Shown here piece by piece: positions 22,188 to 27,464 of a stretch of 27,464 nucleotides of DNA. Source of the stretch: CAZHDI01 sp964531285 (lineage in GTDB: Bacteria; Pseudomonadota; Alphaproteobacteria; JAJFIK01); assembly GCA_964531285.1 (NCBI GenBank), contig CAZHDI010000042.1, positions 1 through 27,464 on the forward strand, given 5' to 3'. Below the pieces are notes generated by a model. That model was not told the origin of the DNA. It saw only the letters and a program-made list of their open reading frames with translations, and made no database searches. A program made the translations under genes and the position numbers. Position 1 is the first letter of the stretch. Each line of letters begins with the position of its first letter.

Positions 22188-22712
22188 GTGACCGCGACGG
22201 CGACCAAAGAACCGCTGCGCATTTTTTTCGAGCGCTCCGTGGGCCGGCCCATTGTCTATGGTGCGGGCGCACTGGCGCTGCTCCTCATCCTTTACGGGTT
22301 TTTCCGGCAGGATGCGGTGCTGATGCTCTCCAGCCTCATGCCCATGGCGTTCTCGGCGTTCCACCTGCCCGCGCTGCGCAACGACCAGCCACAGATCGAG
22401 GTCCATGACGAGGGGCTGTATCTGGATGGGCTCGGCCTCATCCCATGGGCCGAAATCACCGATATCGAATTGGAAGATCCCGAAACCACCACCGCGGGGC
22501 ACGAGATCGTCATTGCCACGCGGGAATCGCTGGAGATGTGCATCGTGCCGCAGCGCGATCTCACGCTCATGCGCACCTTTCAGATCATGGTCTGGCGGCT
22601 GGAAGAACTCAGCGTGCTGCGCATCCGGCTGCGCAACCTCAATGTGGATGCGGATTATCTGTTCGGCGATATCCGCGCGCGCCTGCGCCGCTCGCGCAAT
22701 TGGGCGGTTTAG
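22188..22712 (+). CDS. Small membrane protein with PH-like domain
   Basis: Unnamed protein of 174 residues. Two membrane helices lie near the N-terminus (about 21-38 and 42-60: VYGAGALALLLILYGFF and AVLMLSSLMPMAFSAF). The cytoplasmic remainder looks like the bacterial PH-like domain seen in YcxB/DUF304-type proteins: IEVHDEGLYLDG, then IPWAEITDIELED, then EIVIATRESLEM. Function is unknown. The start is GTG 22188 with a G-rich GGGGGG about eight bases upstream; no ATG alternative exists in the frame. It may belong to the fabI-aroC transcript. Its stop codon overlaps that of the convergent methyltransferase in the tetranucleotide TTAG. Confidence 0.75.
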   Translation: MTATATKEPLRIFFERSVGRPIVYGAGALALLLILYGFFRQDAVLMLSSLMPMAFSAFHLPALRNDQPQIEVHDEGLYLDGLGLIPWAEITDIELEDPETTTAGHEIVIATRESLEMCIVPQRDLTLMRTFQIMVWRLEELSVLRIRLRNLNVDADYLFGDIRARLRRSRNWAV

Positions 22713-23758
22713 ACAGCCTTCCCGAACACCGCGATCTTGGACAAAAATCCGGTGTCGGACCATTGATGCGCAAGGCCCGCCTCGGCGAACAGGGCAATCA
22801 GGTCTTCATCCAAATAACTGCCGTAATAGGGCTCGTGGAACCCGATGGGGAAATACTCCAGGATGCCGTCCCATTCCGGCGCGTCGCCCGTTTGCAGCGA
22901 GTCCACCAGGATGAACGTCCCGCCCGGTTTCAGAACCCGGGCAATCTCCCGCGCCACGACCCGGCGGATTTTCGGCGGCAGTTCATGGAACAGATAGATG
23001 CAGGTGACCACATCATGGGCGCCGTCATCGAAGGGCATGGCTTCGGCGTTGGCTTCGACGAAATCCTTCGCGCCCCAAGGGGCCAGATTGCCCCGCGCCC
23101 GGTCGAGATAGGCCCGCGACAGATCGAGGGCCGTGACCGGCAGGCGCGGGTAATTGTCCTTGACGGAGGTCAGGAACCGGCCCGTGCCGCACGCCACATC
23201 GAGGAGGCTCAAGCGGCGCTGGTCCCGGCCCTGAAGCGCCTCGCCGAGAGGGACGAGCGCCATCCGGCGCATGGCATCGGTCGTACCGGTGAACAGCACA
23301 TCCACCTGGGTGTCGTAAAGCCGCGCGGACTCATCCGACAGCCAACCATCCGTCTGGAAATGAAAGTTCTGAAGATAGTAACGCGGATAGCGGTCCTTGC
23401 GCGCCTCGGTGTTGACTTCCGAATGGCCCCGGTTGAGCCGGCGTTCATTGACCTTCGGCGCATCGCGCAAAAACGCCCGCGACTGCGCCAGAAGGCGGCG
23501 CGGGTTCGGCGGCACCAGATCATGGGGCTTGGCATAGCGCCCGGCTTCGATATTGGCCCAGTCCTTCTGCATCAGCCGCAAAATGGACTGCACCATTTCG
23601 CGGGCATCCGGCAGGCGGCCCTTGGGCTTGAACGGCGGATCGTCCGGCCGGCTTACGGGCCCCGCGATGCGCCGGACCGCGGCATAATGTCCGGCATACC
23701 ATGCCAGACGCGCGGTCTGCCCCAATCCGTACTGTACCTGATCCAAAACGCTGGCCAT
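22709..23758 (-). CDS. Class I SAM-dependent methyltransferase
   Basis: Methyltransferase of unknown substrate, 349 residues. The first 180 residues are a helical extension with a distinctive YPRYYLQNFHFQTDGWLS segment and SARLYDTQVDVLF. The Rossmann domain follows: motif I LLDVACGTGRFL (about 185-196), acidic residue in VTALDLS, NAEAMPFDDGAHDVV and post-motif LKPGGTFILVDS. This is the ubiE/small-molecule type rather than an RNA methyltransferase, but the target cannot be told. ATG 23758 lies 13 bases after the stop of the upstream RNA methyltransferase gene, with AGGTG nine bases before it. A longer frame to 23920 would overlap that gene and is rejected. It is last in the dxs operon. Confidence 0.85.
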   Translation of the reverse strand: MASVLDQVQYGLGQTARLAWYAGHYAAVRRIAGPVSRPDDPPFKPKGRLPDAREMVQSILRLMQKDWANIEAGRYAKPHDLVPPNPRRLLAQSRAFLRDAPKVNERRLNRGHSEVNTEARKDRYPRYYLQNFHFQTDGWLSDESARLYDTQVDVLFTGTTDAMRRMALVPLGEALQGRDQRRLSLLDVACGTGRFLTSVKDNYPRLPVTALDLSRAYLDRARGNLAPWGAKDFVEANAEAMPFDDGAHDVVTCIYLFHELPPKIRRVVAREIARVLKPGGTFILVDSLQTGDAPEWDGILEYFPIGFHEPYYGSYLDEDLIALFAEAGLAHQWSDTGFLSKIAVFGKAV

Positions 23759-23771
23759 GGCTCCTGACACC

Positions 23772-25055
23772 TCATTCACGCTCGAAAACGCCGACACATT
23801 CAATATGGGTCGACCAGGCGAACTGGTCCACCGGGTGGACCGCCCGCACGGTATAGCCGCCGTCCACAAGGCAGCGCGCGTCCCGGGCAAATGTCGCAGG
23901 ATTGCACGATACGCTCGCAATACGGCGGATCTGGGATGCGGCCAGGGCCTGACATTGCTCCAGCGCCCCAGCCCGGGGCGGGTCGATGACGGCGCCCGTA
24001 TAGCGCTTCAAATCGAGCGGCATCAGCGGGCGGCGGAAGAGATCGCGCCGCGTGGCGGTCACCGGCTTCAAACCGGCGGTCTGCCGGGCGGCTCGGGTCA
24101 GCGCCGCGACGGCCTCCGGGTCGGCCTCGAACGCATCGACCGGCCGGCGGGCCGCCAGAGCGAAGGTGAACGTGCCGCTCCCGGCAAAGAGATCCGCCAC
24201 CGGACCATCGCCCTCGCCTAAGGCCATATGCACGAGGTCGCACAAAGCGGCCTGACCATCCGCGCCCGGTTGCAGGAACCCGCCCGGCGGCGGGGTCACG
24301 CGCACCGCGCCCATGATCACCGCCGGATCGCGCCAGGCCGCCAGGATCTCCCCGTCCACGCTCAGACGGGCGGCATCCAAGTCCGCGCCGGCCTCAATGA
24401 GCGCCATCCGAACCCGGGGATCATCTGTATCTGCCGCGATCCGCAGATCCACATCGAGGCCGGTCTCGCTGGCCAGCACGTGGATCTGACCGTTCGGCGC
24501 ATGGCCGGCAACCGCCGCGGCGAATGTCTCCAAATCGTCCCAGCGCGCGGCCAAAGCGGGCGTCAGGATCAGACATCCATCCGCACGCGTCACCTCATGA
24601 CTGCGCCGGCCCATGAACCCGAGCCGCACGCCGCCCCGCTCCCGTTGGACGCTCAGCGTCACCCGCCGCCGGCTTGGCGCCGGCACCGTCAGCGTTTCGC
24701 GGACCGGCACATGACCGAGCCCCCGCGCCGCCAGGGCCGCCGCCACCATCTCGCGTTTCCAGGCCGCAAGAGCCGTTGGGGCGACATGCTGAAGGGCACA
24801 GCCACCGCACGCACCGAAATGGGGACAGGGCGGGACCACACGATCCGGTCCCGGATCAAGGATCGCCGCAACCTCGGCCCGGGCGCCGCGCCGCACACCC
24901 CTGACCACATCGCCCGGCACGGTCAGCGGCACATAGACCGGACCGTCCGGCCCCGGCGCGATCCCGTCGCCTTGGGCGCCCAGGCTTTCAATGCGCCCTT
25001 CGAACGGCACACCAGGCGGCGAAGCCTTACGCTTATGGGGTTTTGCGCGCCGCAA
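23772..25055 (-). CDS. RNA (uracil-5-)-methyltransferase, RlmD/TrmA family
   Basis: Forms 5-methyluridine in rRNA or tRNA with SAM, 427 residues. An N-terminal TRAM-like domain (FEGRIESLGAQGDGIAPG) precedes the iron-sulfur cluster cysteines in CPHFGACGGCALQH, with a further Cys in RADGCLIL. The SAM site is LFAGSGTFTFALA, then VIDPPRAGA. The nucleophilic Cys is in SVSCNPATFARDA and the catalytic Glu in HIECVGVFE. The iron-sulfur motif favours the RlmC/RlmD group over TrmA; the exact base is not known, so no symbol is given. It starts at TTG 25055, supported by GAGGAG seven bases upstream, inside the end of tlyA (23-base overlap). Confidence 0.93.
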   Translation of the reverse strand: MRRAKPHKRKASPPGVPFEGRIESLGAQGDGIAPGPDGPVYVPLTVPGDVVRGVRRGARAEVAAILDPGPDRVVPPCPHFGACGGCALQHVAPTALAAWKREMVAAALAARGLGHVPVRETLTVPAPSRRRVTLSVQRERGGVRLGFMGRRSHEVTRADGCLILTPALAARWDDLETFAAAVAGHAPNGQIHVLASETGLDVDLRIAADTDDPRVRMALIEAGADLDAARLSVDGEILAAWRDPAVIMGAVRVTPPPGGFLQPGADGQAALCDLVHMALGEGDGPVADLFAGSGTFTFALAARRPVDAFEADPEAVAALTRAARQTAGLKPVTATRRDLFRRPLMPLDLKRYTGAVIDPPRAGALEQCQALAASQIRRIASVSCNPATFARDARCLVDGGYTVRAVHPVDQFAWSTHIECVGVFERE

Positions 25056-25794
25056 TCAAAAACTCCTCATTGCCTTCCGGCCCCAGGATCGGGCTCGGTT
25101 CCAGCCCCTCGACCGTCCAACCTTGGTCCGCGATCCAGTCGGCGATGTCCTTGCACACGGCCGCGCGGACCGCCGGATCCTTCACCACCCCGCCCTTGCC
25201 GATATGGGCCCGTCCGGCCTCGAATTGCGGTTTGATCAGCGCAATGAGCATGGCGCCGGGTTTGGCCAATGCCATGGCCGCCGGCAGCGCCAGCGTGAGC
25301 GAGATGAAACTCACATCGCTGACGATCAGATCCGGCGGCTCCGGCAGTCTGGCGGCCGTCAAGTCCCGGGCGTTCACCCCTTCCAACACGACGACGCGCG
25401 GATCGGCGCGCAGGCGTTCATGCAGTTGTTCCGTTCCCGTATCGACGGCATAGACCCGCGCCGCCCCGTTCTCCAGAAGCACCTGGGTAAACCCGCCGGT
25501 GGAGGCCCCGAGATCGGCGGCGACCGCTCCCGTCACCGGAGCGGCGAAGGCGGTCAGCGCATGGGCGAGTTTCAGACCGCCCCGCGAGACATAAGGATTG
25601 GCGGGCGCCAGAAGCGTGATCGCGGTCCCGGGCGCCAGGCGCTGGCCCGGCTTGGTCACCGGCACGCCGTCGGCCAGAACGGTCCCGGCGGCGATTTCCG
25701 ACTGGGCGCGCGCCCGGCTGGCGAAATGGCCATGCCGGGTCAAAAAAAGATCCGCCCGGAGCGGTTCCTCTCCAGGCGGATCGGTCTCGGTCAT
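25033..25794 (-). CDS. tlyA: TlyA family rRNA ribose 2'-O-methyltransferase
   Basis: S4 domain plus FtsJ-type methyltransferase, 253 residues. Relatives methylate the ribose of cytidines in 16S and 23S rRNA, which affects capreomycin binding in mycobacteria. The N-terminal S4 RNA-binding part is ADLFLTRHGHFASRARAQ with the downstream SEIAAGTVLADG. The methyltransferase part has the SAM motif ADLGASTGGFTQVLL. The K-D-K-E catalytic set is Lys in SRGGLKLAHAL, Asp in IVSDVSFISL, Lys in IKPQFE, and Glu in NEEFLI. It starts at ATG 25794, 11 bases after the dxs stop, and its last codons hold the ribosome site of the next gene. Which rRNA is the target is unknown. Confidence 0.95.
   Translation of the reverse strand: MTETDPPGEEPLRADLFLTRHGHFASRARAQSEIAAGTVLADGVPVTKPGQRLAPGTAITLLAPANPYVSRGGLKLAHALTAFAAPVTGAVAADLGASTGGFTQVLLENGAARVYAVDTGTEQLHERLRADPRVVVLEGVNARDLTAARLPEPPDLIVSDVSFISLTLALPAAMALAKPGAMLIALIKPQFEAGRAHIGKGGVVKDPAVRAAVCKDIADWIADQGWTVEGLEPSPILGPEGNEEFLIAARKTP
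25063..25068 (-). promoter_or_regulatory. Shine-Dalgarno that decides a TTG start
   Basis: GAGGAG on the minus strand, seven bases before TTG 25055, inside the end of tlyA. It is the strongest ribosome site in the area and no ATG lies near, so it supports TTG initiation of the RlmD-like gene and coupling to tlyA. Confidence 0.75.
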
Positions 25795-25805
25795 GGCCGC
25801 TGCTC

Positions 25806-27464
25806 TCAGGCGCGGCGTTGGCCGGTCAGACCATTGGCATCGAGCGCGCCCATCACGGTTTCGACGATATGCGGCGCGTTCAGACGGGCCACATCGTACA
25901 TCTTCGCCGGCTTGTCCTGGTCGATGAAAATATCGGGCAGAACCATGGGGCGGACCTTAATGCCCCGGTCCAGCAGGCCTTCGGTCGCCAGGAACTGAAG
26001 CACGAACGACCCGAAGCCGCCGACGGCGCCTTCCTCGATCGTGACCAGCACTTCGTGATGATTGACGAGCTGGCGGATAAGATCATGGTCGAGCGGCTTG
26101 GCAAAGCGCGCATCGGCGACCGTGATCTTGAAGCCGAATTTCTCTTCAATTTCGGCGGCGGCCTTTTTGGCCTCCTCCAGACGGGCTCCGAAGCTGAGCA
26201 CGGCAGCCCGCTCACCCTCCTGGATGATCCGGCCCTTGCCGATTTCCAGCGGCGTACCGACATCCGGCAGATCCATGCCGATGCCTTCACCGCGCGGATA
26301 ACGGAACGAACACGGACGGTCATCTATCTCCACGGCCGTGGCGATCATATGCATGAGTTCCAGTTCATCCGCCGACGCCATAACCACGAACCCCGGCAGG
26401 GCGCCGAGAAATCCGATATCGAACGACCCGGCATGGGTCGGCCCGTCGGCTCCGACGAGACCGGCCCGGTCCACCGGAAAACGCACCGGCAGACGCTGGA
26501 TCGCCACATCATGGACGACCTGATCGTAGCCGCGCTGGAGGAAGGTCGAGTAGATGGCGGCGAACGGCTTGAAACCTTCCGTGGCCAGACCGGCCGCAAA
26601 GGTCACACAGTGCTGTTCGGCAATGCCGACATCGAAACAGCGGTCCGGATGCACATCGATAAAGCCGTCCAGCCCGCTGCCCGCGGTCATGGCGGGGGTC
26701 ACGGCGACGATCTTGTCGTCGCGATTGGCATGCTCGATCAGCGCGTTGGTGAAGACTTTGGGATAACCCGGCGCATTCGGCTTTGGCTTGTCCTGCTTGC
26801 CGGACACCACATCGAATTTGGCGACGCCGTGATACTTGTCCGCCGAACTCTCCGCAGGCTGATAGCCTTTGCCCTTCTGGGTGATCACATGGAGCAGGAT
26901 CGGCCCCTCGCCCTGATCGCGCACATTGCGCAGGATCGGCACGAGATGCTCCATATTGTGTCCGTCGATAGGCCCGAGATAGGTGAAGCCCAGTTCTTCG
27001 AACATGGTGCCGCCGGTCATCATGCCCTTGGCATATTCCTCGACCCGGCGCGCCCGGTCCTCCAGCGCGCGCGGCAGATGCTCCGCGATCGCCTTGGCGA
27101 CATTGCGCACACCCTGATAGGCCTCGCTCGACAACAGCCGCGTCAGATAGGCGCTCATGGCGCCGACGGGCGGCGAGATCGACATTTCATTGTCGTTGAG
27201 AATCACCAGGAGCCGCGAGCCCAGGTGGCCGGCATTGTTCATGGCCTCATAGGCCATGCCGGCGCTCATGGCCCCGTCGCCGATCACGGCGACCACATGA
27301 TTGTCCTTGTCCGCCAGATCCCGCGCCACGGCCATGCCGAGGCCCGCCGAGATCGACGTGGAGGAATGCGCCGCGCCGAACGGGTCGTAAATGCTCTCGG
27401 CCCGCTTGGTGAACCCGGAAAGCCCGTCAGCCTGGCGCAGAGTGCGAATGCGATCGCGCCGGCC
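25806..27464 (-). CDS. dxs: 1-deoxy-D-xylulose-5-phosphate synthase, 5' end missing
   Basis: First enzyme of the MEP isoprenoid pathway, thiamine-diphosphate dependent: pyruvate plus glyceraldehyde 3-phosphate gives DXP and CO2. The frame is open to the right edge. The visible 552 residues begin GRRDRIRTLRQADGLSGF, so about 90 N-terminal residues of the usual 640 or so lie outside. The TPP motif is GDGAMSAGMAYEAMNNAG; NDNEMSISPPVG follows. The transketolase pyrimidine domain has GIAEQHCVTFAAGLATEG with the catalytic Glu, and DGPTHAGSFD. It heads a packed operon with tlyA 11 bases downstream. thiE at the other end of the window supplies its cofactor's precursor, but that is not evidence of linkage. 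Confidence 0.97.
   Translation of the reverse strand, partial: GRRDRIRTLRQADGLSGFTKRAESIYDPFGAAHSSTSISAGLGMAVARDLADKDNHVVAVIGDGAMSAGMAYEAMNNAGHLGSRLLVILNDNEMSISPPVGAMSAYLTRLLSSEAYQGVRNVAKAIAEHLPRALEDRARRVEEYAKGMMTGGTMFEELGFTYLGPIDGHNMEHLVPILRNVRDQGEGPILLHVITQKGKGYQPAESSADKYHGVAKFDVVSGKQDKPKPNAPGYPKVFTNALIEHANRDDKIVAVTPAMTAGSGLDGFIDVHPDRCFDVGIAEQHCVTFAAGLATEGFKPFAAIYSTFLQRGYDQVVHDVAIQRLPVRFPVDRAGLVGADGPTHAGSFDIGFLGALPGFVVMASADELELMHMIATAVEIDDRPCSFRYPRGEGIGMDLPDVGTPLEIGKGRIIQEGERAAVLSFGARLEEAKKAAAEIEEKFGFKITVADARFAKPLDHDLIRQLVNHHEVLVTIEEGAVGGFGSFVLQFLATEGLLDRGIKVRPMVLPDIFIDQDKPAKMYDVARLNAPHIVETVMGALDANGLTGQRRA

Noticed and set aside
22445..23767. 440-codon plus-strand open frame opposite the methyltransferase
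   Set aside because: Shadow of the PH-like gene and the minus-strand methyltransferase; low-complexity composition and no family similarity.
24228..25235. 335-codon plus-strand open frame opposite the RNA methyltransferase
   Set aside because: Shadow frame; the opposite strand carries all catalytic motifs of the RlmD/TrmA family.
1..27464. CRISPR arrays, insertion sequences, prophage genes, tRNA or rRNA
   Set aside because: Reading both strands shows no regular direct repeats with spacers, no transposase or integrase motifs and no tRNA-like or rRNA sequence.

Overview
This window looks like a draft-assembly contig or MAG scaffold from a GC-rich alphaproteobacterium. The evidence is the combination of RcdA (DUF1465), DUF1192, TrcR (DUF1013), a zinc-independent L31 and an ExbB-like/OmpA-like pair typical of that class. 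Nothing fixes the order or genus. One run of 100 Ns (9247-9346) is a scaffolding gap inside a gene. Both ends of the window cut genes: a class I fructose-bisphosphate aldolase on the left and dxs on the right. I see no phage, insertion sequence, CRISPR array, tRNA or rRNA.

Layout, left to right. (1) 1-2359, plus strand: class I aldolase, thiE and a secreted Sel1-repeat protein. (2) 2392-4791, minus: a penicillin-acylase-family lipoprotein. (3) 5039-6404, plus: efp and an inositol-monophosphatase-family gene, 4 bp apart. (4) 6691-11164, plus: a lipoprotein with a worn OmpA-like domain, a MotA/TolQ/ExbB-family protein with a very long repeat-bearing tail, and a MotB-like OmpA-domain protein. 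Together these look like an ion-driven envelope machine. (5) 11187-14150, minus: an ABC exporter followed by a paraoxonase-like calcium lactonase/arylesterase. (6) 14444-15806, plus: rpmE and an extended SDR reductase. (7) 15826-18685: rcdA and DUF1192 on minus, a PIG3-type quinone oxidoreductase and trcR on plus, so two cell-cycle regulators lie close together. (8) 18690-20052, minus: a nucleoside deoxyribosyltransferase-family gene followed by a six-helix DUF4386 membrane protein. (9) 20188-22712, plus: fabI, aroC and a small membrane PH-like protein. (10) 22709-27464, minus: dxs, tlyA, an RlmD/TrmA-type RNA methyltransferase and a SAM-dependent methyltransferase, tightly packed.

Most of the window is housekeeping: glycolysis, thiamine, fatty acid, shikimate and isoprenoid synthesis, translation and RNA modification. 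The least explained part is block 4. The ExbB-like and OmpA-like core resembles a pair I recall from many alphaproteobacteria that has no well-established function. Here it has an unusual cytoplasmic tail of about 490 residues and an extra lipoprotein, with a CtrA-like box upstream. Several intergenic regions hold clear symmetric DNA or hairpins: a perfect dyad before the quinone oxidoreductase, a symmetric extended -10 shared by two divergent genes, and structured leaders before rpmE, trcR and efp. No intergenic stretch exceeds 300 bases. The longest, 14151-14443, 6405-6690, 4792-5038 and 7714-7944, are covered by the regulatory entries.
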